Assembly (NCBI RefSeq): GCF_020880695.1
Contig: NZ_JAJIWO010000006.1
Span: 62,001-126,000, forward strand
From: Mucilaginibacter sp. UR6-11
GTDB lineage: Bacteria; Bacteroidota; Bacteroidia; Sphingobacteriales; Sphingobacteriaceae
DNA length: 64,000 nucleotides
Reading direction: 5' to 3'
Notes under the pieces: model-generated
What the model was told of the DNA's origin: nothing
Seen by the model: only the letters and a program-made list of their open reading frames with translations
The model's database searches: none
Position numbers and translations under genes: made by a program
Shown: positions 7,591 to 16,157 of the stretch, in pieces
Layout of the letters: the number at the start of each line of letters is the position of its first letter
How positions within the stretch are numbered: position 1 is the first letter of the stretch

Positions 7591-9117
7591 TAAACTCCCC
7601 TGATCGGGTACTATCTGCGCCAGGCACATCCCCCCATTCGGGTATTGATAGGTTTCAAAAGTGCCTTTCTGATCCGAAAAATACCGTGGTGTCTGGCCGG
7701 GGGTGTAACTGTTAAAGTTCTCGGTATATGGAAACGGAAAGGATTCACTTGCCGGCGGTGTGCCAAATGTGCCTTTTGTTTGTCCGGTGGTACTGGTTAA
7801 AGTGTAAATAGCATCGGGTTCAAGCATCAGCGATACTGTATTCTTATTTAACCGCAGCGGCTTTTGGCTTATAAATTGTTCTTTTTCGGTTGATTTCCAC
7901 AAATAAACCGGCCCGTTTTTAAGCCCTTTACCAATAGCAAGCTTTACTTTTCGTTTTTCTCCGGTGACAATGATAACCGACCAGTCGCCGGTTTTCGGAT
8001 CGTGCATTGCCACATGGCTGCCGCGCCACGTATCGGCATCAAACTGCCCGCAGGCGGCGTCCATATATACCCACCCAGGCTGCACAAATTGGGTGGTATG
8101 AGCCAACGCCCATACCGATGGCCATACCGTGTAATGACCGCTCCACGGCGAGTCGGCCTGTATTGCGCCGGTGTTGGCCCAAATAATTTGATTGTAAATA
8201 CCATCAACAGGGCACCAGATCTCGTATTTGGTAATTCGGTCACGCGTGTATAGTTTATTCATTAACCGGGCAAGGTATAGGGCGCCTTTCCCTCCCCACT
8301 CCTGTCCCGACTGGCTCCATTCCTCGGTGGCCCAAAGGGGCTTGCCTGATTGTTTGGCTTTCTCTGTAGCAGCGTGACCTGCTTTCTGATCGATCTCCCA
8401 CGGCTCGCGACCATCCACATAGTGGTAACCAACCGCATCAATCAGGTGGTTGTATTCCGGATTCTTTTCAAGCTGATCAAATATCTGCCAATATTCACTG
8501 TCATCGTCCGGAGCCTGAAGTTTTACTTTTGAGAAACCATGCGCGTCTAATGTCGGACGCAGGTATTTGGCTATCCAGTTCAAATCAGTACCGTTTTCGT
8601 TTTGAGCGGCGGCTATCCAGTTCATATCCAAGCCATAATATTTGCGGGCAACCTCCAAGAACGAAACAAACCAATCTGCAGACTGCTGCGAAAACCGGTT
8701 ACCTACCCAGGCGGGGTAACCCCACGGAAGGCAGTCTAATATAATATTTGGATTGCGTTTACGCGCTTCGGCCATCAGCCAAAACTCATAGCCGCGAGGC
8801 TTGGGGTCAAGTAGTTCGTCCCGGGTAATAGCATGTGATGGTTCGCTGCCACAGGTTGAATTTTCGCCGCTTCCTATTTCGACTTTAAGGTGTTGAAAAC
8901 CTGCACCAAACTTGGGCTTAAATAAAAAATCAAGTACCTCGGCGCGCTGCTTTTCAGGATAATCAACCAGGTTGCGACTTGAGGCCCCGGCGCTTACCGC
9001 ACCGATCCCTTCAAAAACCCGTCCTTTATCATTTGCATTTAATGAGATGGTTGTTTGCGCGTTAATATCAGACACAATAAAAAGCATTGCCGCAAAGCAG
9101 CGCAGATATTTTTTCAT
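7588..9117 (-). CDS. GH59 galactocerebrosidase-like catalytic region, truncated by in-frame TGA
   Basis: 509 residues from ATG 9117, with signal peptide ending near residue 20 (SDINAQ). A TTG 20 codons upstream is rejected because it would bury the signal peptide. FEGIGAVSAGASSRNLVDYP, LDFLFKPKFGAG, LKVEIGSG, RGYEFWLMAEARKRNP and WSGHYTVWPSVWALAHTTQFVQPGW match GH59 galactosylceramidase closely. The two catalytic acids are retained: Glu174 (QNEN, acid/base) and Glu265 (LWATEE, nucleophile). GH59 cleaves terminal beta-galactosyl groups. The reading frame stops at 7588 just before the C-terminal lectin domain, which continues in frame downstream. The usual length of about 640-680 residues is reached only by reading through. 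The truncated enzyme may be inactive. Confidence 0.85.
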   Translation of the reverse strand: MKKYLRCFAAMLFIVSDINAQTTISLNANDKGRVFEGIGAVSAGASSRNLVDYPEKQRAEVLDFLFKPKFGAGFQHLKVEIGSGENSTCGSEPSHAITRDELLDPKPRGYEFWLMAEARKRNPNIILDCLPWGYPAWVGNRFSQQSADWFVSFLEVARKYYGLDMNWIAAAQNENGTDLNWIAKYLRPTLDAHGFSKVKLQAPDDDSEYWQIFDQLEKNPEYNHLIDAVGYHYVDGREPWEIDQKAGHAATEKAKQSGKPLWATEEWSQSGQEWGGKGALYLARLMNKLYTRDRITKYEIWCPVDGIYNQIIWANTGAIQADSPWSGHYTVWPSVWALAHTTQFVQPGWVYMDAACGQFDADTWRGSHVAMHDPKTGDWSVIIVTGEKRKVKLAIGKGLKNGPVYLWKSTEKEQFISQKPLRLNKNTVSLMLEPDAIYTLTSTTGQTKGTFGTPPASESFPFPYTENFNSYTPGQTPRYFSDQKGTFETYQYPNGGMCLAQIVPDQGSL

Positions 9118-9456
9118 TGGTATTGTTAAAATTTTAAGGTTTAAATACAAGGCAATAGTGCCAGCATTATCATGCAAGCTAAAAATAAAATATTGAAAAT
9201 AAATGGACGTTATGATACTAATAATGGACTATTTTACCAATTGACAGGTAGCCGGCTTTATTACTACAAACTCCTTCACTGTTATAGGTGAACAAAAGGT
9301 CATGCTTGTGTTAGGGATTATATTGATAAAATAAATCTCATACCCCCTTATCCCAGCGGCCAATACAACCAATCATATTGACAAAATCATATAATATCCA
9401 ATAGCATAATACACCTATATTTGTATAACCCGCAATAAACCGGCGGGCCACTCCGC
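9118..9456. other. Divergent intergenic region GH59/GH35
   Basis: 339 bases between two divergently transcribed galactosidase genes. Apart from the -7 box of the GH35 gene at 9416-9423, I see no gene, hairpin or repeat. The region is AT-rich and likely holds promoters for both genes; no perfect TAnnTTTG was found for the GH59 side. Confidence 0.5.
9416..9423 (+). promoter_or_regulatory. Predicted -7 box of the GH35 gene
   Basis: TATATTTG matches TAnnTTTG exactly. Predicted transcription start near 9428 gives a 29-base leader. A TTGAC at 9378 is too far upstream (35 bases) to be a standard -33 element. Confidence 0.45.
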
Positions 9457-11307
9457 ATGAAAATATCCCCTGGAAATACTTTTTGTAGTATGCTGGCTTT
9501 CTTATTGTTGCTATCTGCATCTGCCACAAAACTGCAGGCACAGGCTGTTAAACACACATTTACATTAAGCGACAACGCTTTTCTGCTGGATGGCAAACCT
9601 TTCCAGATCATTTCGGGCGAGATGCATTATACCCGCATACCCCGCGGGGCGTGGCGCCAACGCATGAGGATGGCTAAAGCTATGGGGCTCAATACCATTG
9701 GCACCTATGTTTTCTGGAACGCCAATGAGCCGCAAAAGGGCCATTATGATTTTACAGGCAACAACGATATTGCCGAATTTGTAAAAATAGCCAGGGAGGA
9801 AGGCCTATGGGTGATACTTCGCCCCAGCCCGTACGTATGCGCCGAGTGGGAATTTGGTGGTTACCCCTACTGGCTTGAGAAAGAAGAAGGATTACAGGTG
9901 CGCAGCACTGAATCTAAATACCTGGAAGCTTACCATAAATACATTATGCAGATAGGTAAGCAACTGGCGCCCTTACAGATAAATCATGGCGGTAATATTT
10001 TAATGGTGCAGATTGAAAATGAATATGGATCATACGGTGCTGATAAAAAATACCTTGCCCTTAACCAAAAAATGTTTATCGAAGCCGGGTTTGACGGACA
10101 GCTATATACCTGCGACCCTGAAGATGCTATTAAAAACGGCCACCTGCCCGGTTTGTTGCCGGCTATAAATGGCGTTGATGATGTGGCCAGGGTAAAACGG
10201 CTGATCAATGAAAATCATGACGGAAAAGGCCCATATTATATAGCCGAGTGGTACCCCGCCTGGTTTGACTGGTGGGGCGAAAAGCACCACACCGTACCGG
10301 CAGAGCAGTACTTAACCAGGCTGGATAAAGTTTTAGCGGCCGGTATCTCCATTAATATGTACATGTTTCATGGTGGTACCACCCGCGGATTTATGAATGG
10401 CGCCAATTATAATGATAAAGAGGCTTATGCCCCGCAGGTAAGCAGCTATGATTATGATGCCCCCTTAGATGAAGCCGGTAATGCCACAGATAAATTCATG
10501 AAGTTTAGGGCGGTGATAGAAAAATATCTGCCGGCCGGCGTAGCCCTTCCCGAAGTGCCTTCAGCCAAGCCTTCGATGGATATACCTGCAATTCATTTTA
10601 CGCAGACGTTTGGTTTGTTTGATCAATTGCCTGTAGTCAGGCTGCATACCAATCCGCAGACATTTGAAGACCTGAACCAGGCTTACGGTTTTGTACTATA
10701 CCGCACTACCGTAGCAGGTGGGAAAACGGGCACATTGAAGATAGACGGGTTGCGCGATTACGGGATTATTTATATCAACGGTAAACGAACAGGAATATTA
10801 GACAGACGATTGAAACAGGACAGTATGCAAGTTACCTTGCCTAACGGCAAAGTGAGGATTGATATCCTGGTTGAAAACCTGGGACGTATTAATTTTGGCC
10901 CTTACCTGCTAAAAAACAAAAAAGGCATTACAGGCAAGGTGTTGTTTGATAATACAGCAGTTAAAAACTGGTATAGTTACGGCTTACCGCTAACTAACCT
11001 AAATTTACATGGTAAAGGCATTGAAACAGGCGCAGGGAAACCAGTGATTAAAAAAGGCGGCTTCGACATCAAAAAGCCAGCTGATACGTATCTGGATCTG
11101 AGCAACTGGGGAAAAGGAACTGTTTGGATAAATGGCCATAACCTTGGACGTTACTGGAATATTGGCCCGCAACAAACAATTTACGTCCCGGCCGAATGGT
11201 TAAAAACCGGCGCCAACGATATCGAGATTCTGGAACTGATCAAAACGGAGCAAAACACCATATCAGGTTTGAAAACACCCGTTCTAAATAAGTTAAATCC
11301 GCAATAA
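9457..11307 (+). CDS. GH35 beta-galactosidase, secreted
   Basis: 616 residues with a signal peptide of about 28 residues (ending SATKLQAQ). The TIM-barrel begins with FLLDGKPFQIISGEMHYTRIP and GLNTIGTYVFWNANEP, both GH35 hallmarks. The catalytic acid/base is Glu189 in QIENEYGSYG; the nucleophile is Glu264 in YIAEWYPAWFDWWG. YMFHGGTTRGFMNGAN follows. C-terminal galactose-binding-like domains (GIIYINGKRTG, GTVWINGHNLGRYWNIGP) are present. It releases terminal beta-galactose, probably in the periplasm or outside the cell. It diverges from the GH59 galactosidase, suggesting a shared galactoside substrate (inference). Confidence 0.92.
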   Translation: MKISPGNTFCSMLAFLLLLSASATKLQAQAVKHTFTLSDNAFLLDGKPFQIISGEMHYTRIPRGAWRQRMRMAKAMGLNTIGTYVFWNANEPQKGHYDFTGNNDIAEFVKIAREEGLWVILRPSPYVCAEWEFGGYPYWLEKEEGLQVRSTESKYLEAYHKYIMQIGKQLAPLQINHGGNILMVQIENEYGSYGADKKYLALNQKMFIEAGFDGQLYTCDPEDAIKNGHLPGLLPAINGVDDVARVKRLINENHDGKGPYYIAEWYPAWFDWWGEKHHTVPAEQYLTRLDKVLAAGISINMYMFHGGTTRGFMNGANYNDKEAYAPQVSSYDYDAPLDEAGNATDKFMKFRAVIEKYLPAGVALPEVPSAKPSMDIPAIHFTQTFGLFDQLPVVRLHTNPQTFEDLNQAYGFVLYRTTVAGGKTGTLKIDGLRDYGIIYINGKRTGILDRRLKQDSMQVTLPNGKVRIDILVENLGRINFGPYLLKNKKGITGKVLFDNTAVKNWYSYGLPLTNLNLHGKGIETGAGKPVIKKGGFDIKKPADTYLDLSNWGKGTVWINGHNLGRYWNIGPQQTIYVPAEWLKTGANDIEILELIKTEQNTISGLKTPVLNKLNPQ

Positions 11308-11390
11308 CGCAATTCGTTTTTTATGGCTTCGCCAGGTCAAAAAAACATCACACAAAGGCAACGTTTACGCAGAAAGCATCGTAGAGCTAT

Positions 11391-11864
11391 ATGAAAACCT
11401 TTGCTGCAATGAAAAGACTAGTTGTTTTAATTTTATTTGCTGCTACACTTGCAGCCTGCAAAAAAAGCCAAACTATGACGTTGCCCGTACCGGGTAATAA
11501 GATAACCGGTAAATGGACGATTAATTCGGTAACTGTTATTCCGCGTGACTCGACCGGGAAGGCCATTAACAATGGCGCCGTTTATCCCGAACCATCCTAC
11601 TATTATTTTCAGTTTAATAGCGACAATACCTGGGCGGAAAGTTTATCCCCCGACCCCAACTCTGGTATCGGCGAAGCCGGTAACTATATTTTGCATGCAG
11701 ATACCAGTTTTACGCTTATTAACGTAAATTTACCCTCGAGCCCGGTAGAATGCAAAATCACCTCGCTCACCGACAAGTCATTCGTCTTCACCCATCAAAA
11801 AGCTACCTTATTCAACGGTATAACCCCGGGTTACCTTGAATACATATTCGACTTAAAAAAGTAA
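11391..11864 (+). CDS. Small lipoprotein, lipocalin-like
   Basis: 157 residues. The N-terminus is a lipoprotein signal with lipobox LAAC (Cys at about residue 23) followed by KKS. The mature part contains GKWTINSV near its start and beta-rich segments, the layout of small Bacteroidota lipocalin-like lipoproteins. A second ATG at 11409 also precedes the signal and is an equally plausible start. It stands alone 83 bases after the GH35 gene. Function unknown; probably anchored in the cell envelope. Confidence 0.65.
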   Translation: MKTFAAMKRLVVLILFAATLAACKKSQTMTLPVPGNKITGKWTINSVTVIPRDSTGKAINNGAVYPEPSYYYFQFNSDNTWAESLSPDPNSGIGEAGNYILHADTSFTLINVNLPSSPVECKITSLTDKSFVFTHQKATLFNGITPGYLEYIFDLKK

Positions 11865-11916
11865 TTTAGAAAAGATGCGCCTTACAGGCTCACAACATGC
11901 GCGGGTGGCGCAGCCG

Positions 11917-12177
11917 TTAAATAATAGCCAATAACAGTACAAATGCCATTACCGAGCCGTTAGCAGTTAAACCAATCTGGTGGGCTTTTATGGGTTTTGC
12001 GTGCTTCATGTCATTAATAAAAAAAATAAATCCAATTACCAACGTAAAAAACTCGATGGCAAAGGGTAAAGGCGGTATATGGCTGTCGCCGGTAAAGCCG
12101 GTGGCTATGCCCGTAGCTACAGAAACCACAAAGCAAATTGCATAAAACCAGTAATAAAAAATTTCTTTAGACGACAT
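11917..12177 (-). CDS. Small membrane protein, three predicted TM segments
   Basis: 86 residues. Hydrophobic stretches at about 8-27, 38-55 and 70-86 suggest three transmembrane helices. Short charged loops hold DMKHAKP. I do not recognise the family. It lies between a lipoprotein gene and a divergent MFS gene and has no obvious partner. Support is its ATG start and consistent membrane pattern. Confidence 0.55.
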   Translation of the reverse strand: MSSKEIFYYWFYAICFVVSVATGIATGFTGDSHIPPLPFAIEFFTLVIGFIFFINDMKHAKPIKAHQIGLTANGSVMAFVLLLAII

Positions 12178-12305
12178 GCGGTTAGGAAAAGTATCACCAA
12201 GATAAAAAATCTTTAATTAAAAAGAATTACTTTTTGTCCCGAATTTTGATGGCAGTTTCAGGCACTTCTTTACTTACCGTCCACAATAACGAAGACCGCT
12301 ATTTG

Positions 12306-12313
12306 TAACTTTG
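12306..12313 (+). promoter_or_regulatory. Predicted -7 box of the MFS gene
   Basis: TAACTTTG matches TAnnTTTG exactly, 62 bases before the ATG at 12375. No -33 TTG at proper spacing is visible. Confidence 0.4.
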
Positions 12314-12374
12314 GCGCGGTAAGTAACCCGGTATGTGCCGTGTCCGCTTTTTATAATACATCTGCCAACTCATA

Positions 12375-13577
12375 ATGCTTAAAGAAAAAAACCAACGCAT
12401 ATCAACAATTTTAGCTTTCGCCTTGCTCCCGCTTTCGGGGTTCGCAACTGATATTTATATCCCGTCGTTACCCAGCATGGGCGCCGATATGCACATCAGC
12501 AGTATCCAGGTACAGCTTACACTCACTTTGTTCCTGATCAGTTACGGTACGTCCCAACTGTTTTTGGGGAGCATCCTGGATAGCTATGGCCGTTATCGTT
12601 TTAGCCTGTGCGCGCTGGTTGTATTTATTATTGCCAGTATAGTTATCGCGGTAACGCATAATATTTATATTATTTACGCCATGAGGATAATTCATGGCAT
12701 AACCGTAGCTATGATTGTGGTGGCAAAAAGGGCCTATTTTGTAGATGTTTATGAAGGCATACGGCTTAAACACTATTTAAGCATGTTCACCATAATCTGG
12801 TCTGCCGGGCCAATTGTAGCGCCTTTTATTGGCGGCTACTTCCAAAGCACGCTGGGCTGGCAGTCAAATTTTTACTTTTTGGCAGCTATAGCTTTTGTGA
12901 TTGCGATCCTGGAAATTATTTACAGCGGCGAGACCTTAAAACACCCTATCGTGTTTCACCTAAAAAGTATTGCCGGTTTATATACCGAAATGATCAGGAC
13001 GACCACCTTTAGCTTAGGTATCCTGATGTTGAGTTTTGCCTATTCAATGGTGATCATGTATAATATGACCGGGCCGTTCATTGTCGAGCACCATTTTAAA
13101 TTCACCCCGGTGGTTGCAGGTTATTGCTCTTTAATTTTGGGTATTGCCTGGATGGTTGGCGGGTTTATCGGTAAAGCTTTAATCAGCCGGCCGTTTTTTA
13201 GCAAGCTGTTTGTAAATATTATCCTGCAGGCTGTTTTTGTAACGCTGATGATCATCAGCCTTAACTTTGTAACCAATATTTATACAATGGTTTTCTTTGC
13301 GTTTATAATCCATGTCGGTGCCGGTTTTACCTACAATAATTACTTTACTTATTGCCTTGGCCGCTTCCCTAAAAATGCGGCTATGTCAGGTGGTTTAACG
13401 GGTGGTATGGTTTATGTTATCCTATCCTTATTAACTTATATTGTGGTATCGGTGATACCGGCTAAAGACGAACGTAACCTGAGTTATAGCTACCTGGTTT
13501 TTATTTTATTATCGGGCGTTATAATGTTGGCCCTCTTTAGCATGAACAGAAGACCAAAAACCGTTGTGAATATTTAG
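12375..13577 (+). CDS. MFS exporter, Bcr/CflA drug-resistance type
   Basis: 400 residues with about twelve hydrophobic helices. The first helix motif LPLSGFATDIYIPSLPSM is characteristic of Bcr/CflA (DHA1) transporters, where an Asp in helix 1 couples to protons. A degenerate motif A (LGSILDSYGRYR) follows helix 2, and AKRAYFVDVY is the variant of the usual ARA(I/V)VRD segment in helix 4. It should export small hydrophobic compounds or drugs in exchange for protons. Its 3' end faces the outer-membrane protein gene 25 bases away. Substrate unknown. Confidence 0.82.
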   Translation: MLKEKNQRISTILAFALLPLSGFATDIYIPSLPSMGADMHISSIQVQLTLTLFLISYGTSQLFLGSILDSYGRYRFSLCALVVFIIASIVIAVTHNIYIIYAMRIIHGITVAMIVVAKRAYFVDVYEGIRLKHYLSMFTIIWSAGPIVAPFIGGYFQSTLGWQSNFYFLAAIAFVIAILEIIYSGETLKHPIVFHLKSIAGLYTEMIRTTTFSLGILMLSFAYSMVIMYNMTGPFIVEHHFKFTPVVAGYCSLILGIAWMVGGFIGKALISRPFFSKLFVNIILQAVFVTLMIISLNFVTNIYTMVFFAFIIHVGAGFTYNNYFTYCLGRFPKNAAMSGGLTGGMVYVILSLLTYIVVSVIPAKDERNLSYSYLVFILLSGVIMLALFSMNRRPKTVVNI

Positions 13578-13602
13578 GCAACGCTTAATTTGTGCCGGTT
13601 TT

Positions 13603-16035
13603 TTAACCATTCCCAACCCGTTGCATTTCATCACTGACACCACTTGCATGTTTAACTGTTTTATAGGCTTTGCCAAAACGGTAGGTGAATGATAACAGGA
13701 TAACCCGGCTATCGCGCGTTAACTTGAAATATTCGGTTGAGTTTGGGAACTGGGTTAGCCCTTCCATAGCGTTGGTATATAGGATATCGCGCGCTATTAA
13801 TTTCAACGTGCCCTTTTTATTCAGTATTGGCCTTGATATTCCTGCCGATAACTGCCCGGTAGGATATAGCAGTTCCTGCACATCATTGCGGGCCTTTGTA
13901 GTATAGAAGCCGGATACCTCAGCAGTATAGTTCTTCGCGATTGTAAATTGGTTGTTGAGGTTAAAATTAAACTGATCTATAGCTGTAGTATAAGTATTGC
14001 CGTTAAATCCTTTTAATTGCTTATGATTATAAACAATATTAGCGGTGAACGACCACCACGTAAGCGGTGCCAGGACTACAGTTGTTGATAACCCGAAATT
14101 GCCCGTATGTCCAACATTGCCCTGGGTATACAAAATGATATCTTTGGTAGCGCCGTTAAGAAATATCTGCGAGAAATAATTTTTAATGGTGCTATAAGAC
14201 ACAGTGGTTGTTAACCAATTTTTATATTGATGACCCAGCTCAAAATTCCAGGTGTACTGCGGTAAAATTAACGGGTTGCCGGTGATATAAGTATATTTAT
14301 TTACAATGGAAAGGAACGGGTTCAATAACTGAAATGCCGGCCTGTCAACACGCCGCCCTACTGTTAGTGTGAAACCATTCGCGGTATCAGGCTGGTAGGT
14401 AATATACCCGCTGGGGAAAAATCCTCCATAATTTTTTCTGAATGCCGAATCCTTTTGCGTTGCGTTACCATATTGATGGGCATTATAGCTGGTATATTCA
14501 TACCGGATGCCTGCCTGGTAGCTTATCTTTTTATATTTATTCTCAAGCGTACCGTATAAAGCGTGGATATTCTCTTTGTATAAAAAACGGTTGTTTCGGC
14601 TGTTATCATCTACCCACTGGGTACCCGCCAGGTTTTGATAGGATGCTGCATTATCTGTTTTGCTAAACGATGATTTCCATCCCGATTGAAAGCTCAGGTC
14701 CTTCCCCATCTTCCAGCTATAATCTATCTTGCCTGAACCGATATTTATGGTAGATGGAATATTGCCGCGCGATTGTTCATCATACCCCCCTGCAGTGAGC
14801 AGCTTATTGTCATAGTCCTGGTCGCTTTGTGTGGTATAATGCAGCCAGTCAAAATCAGCCGTCAGGTCCTGTGATGATGAAATTGTGTGCCTGGCATTAA
14901 AATTAACCGACCCGTTTCTGAGTTGATTATTAGTTTTGTTAGTAGTGTAAATGGCTGAATCAGCCATACCCGCCGGATTTAACCAGGTAGCCGTACCAAC
15001 ATTGCCGCCAACCCTGCTAACCGCAATGCCCCCGATTGCGAAACCAAGGGTGGTATTTGAATTGACTGAGTAGTCCAGTCCGGTTTTAATAATATTATTA
15101 AATAACGTCCCCCTAAATCCACCGGGCTGATCAAGTTGCGCGGTCAGGTTGTTATTAATGTCGTAATATTTTCTAAGTGCGTAAAGGTTCGTCAGGTATT
15201 TTAATAAAGTGGCGTTATAATTAAAAAATAGGTTCACTTTGCCGGTACGATAATTTAAAACCACGCTTTCGTTGTTTTTGGGGTAAACGCCTACGCCACC
15301 GGTAATATTGAACGAGCCATTAAAGCCCTGCTGTTTGTTTTTTTTTGTTTTGATATTGATGATACCCGCATTCCCGCTGGCATCATATTTAGCAGTAGGA
15401 TTGGCAATCAATTCTATCTGCTGGACATTTGACGAACTCATGCTGCTCAATAAATTATTAAGATCAGCTCCCGAAAGATAAGTGGGTTTATTATCAATCA
15501 ATACCAACACCCCGGCCTTACCCTTCATTGCGATACCGCCGTTCCGGTCAACCGTAATCCCCGGTGACTTTTCCAGCACTTCCAATACGGTAGACCCCGC
15601 GTTAGTTACAGAGGAACCTATATTTAATATTGTTTTACCTTGTTTATTTTCAATAGGTGGCACAGTAGCCACCACCGTTACCTGCTGTAAATTTGTATTA
15701 AGTGGTTGAAGCCGGATAGTATCGGCAAAAGTATTTCCGGTAAAATTATAGGTTCGTGTAATTTGCTCTTTATAGCCGGTATAATTAACCACAAAAGTGT
15801 AGGTGCCGATAGCTAATCCTTCAAACCGGGCAACCCCTCTGGCATTTGCGACAGCAGTTTTTACCGGCTGGTTATCCTTTAACTGTTTAACTTCAGCGCC
15901 CTCCGCAGGCTGCGATTTTTCGTTTAAAATTATAAGCGAGAAAGCACCTCCGCCTGCCGGCATAGATTGGCTATAAACATCCCGCGATAATAAGATCAGT
16001 GCAATTACGTAAATCGCCTTTTTCAGCTCCGTCAT
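13603..16035 (-). CDS. TonB-dependent-receptor-like outer-membrane beta-barrel protein
   Basis: 810 residues. Signal peptide at 1-22 (ending VYSQ), then a carboxypeptidase-regulatory-like domain (about 30-110; EGLAIGTYTFVVNYTGYKEQ), a short plug (VLEVLEKSPGITVDRNGGIAMKGKAGVLVLIDNKPTYL region, about 150-230) and a long Tyr/Asn-rich barrel. This matches the Bacteroidota 'outer membrane beta-barrel' family related to TonB-dependent receptors. No TonB box is evident and no SusD partner is adjacent. It diverges from the GH106 gene and may serve oligosaccharide or siderophore uptake (inference). Confidence 0.82.
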   Translation of the reverse strand: MTELKKAIYVIALILLSRDVYSQSMPAGGGAFSLIILNEKSQPAEGAEVKQLKDNQPVKTAVANARGVARFEGLAIGTYTFVVNYTGYKEQITRTYNFTGNTFADTIRLQPLNTNLQQVTVVATVPPIENKQGKTILNIGSSVTNAGSTVLEVLEKSPGITVDRNGGIAMKGKAGVLVLIDNKPTYLSGADLNNLLSSMSSSNVQQIELIANPTAKYDASGNAGIINIKTKKNKQQGFNGSFNITGGVGVYPKNNESVVLNYRTGKVNLFFNYNATLLKYLTNLYALRKYYDINNNLTAQLDQPGGFRGTLFNNIIKTGLDYSVNSNTTLGFAIGGIAVSRVGGNVGTATWLNPAGMADSAIYTTNKTNNQLRNGSVNFNARHTISSSQDLTADFDWLHYTTQSDQDYDNKLLTAGGYDEQSRGNIPSTINIGSGKIDYSWKMGKDLSFQSGWKSSFSKTDNAASYQNLAGTQWVDDNSRNNRFLYKENIHALYGTLENKYKKISYQAGIRYEYTSYNAHQYGNATQKDSAFRKNYGGFFPSGYITYQPDTANGFTLTVGRRVDRPAFQLLNPFLSIVNKYTYITGNPLILPQYTWNFELGHQYKNWLTTTVSYSTIKNYFSQIFLNGATKDIILYTQGNVGHTGNFGLSTTVVLAPLTWWSFTANIVYNHKQLKGFNGNTYTTAIDQFNFNLNNQFTIAKNYTAEVSGFYTTKARNDVQELLYPTGQLSAGISRPILNKKGTLKLIARDILYTNAMEGLTQFPNSTEYFKLTRDSRVILLSFTYRFGKAYKTVKHASGVSDEMQRVGNG

Positions 16036-16157
16036 AAACTATAATAGTAGACTTGATTATGATTATAATGTTACAGGGGTGATCAATTATTAATTAACAT
16101 GCTATATTAGCCTTACCAAAAAGCTTTGCGTGGCATTTTTTAACGACCCAAACCACT

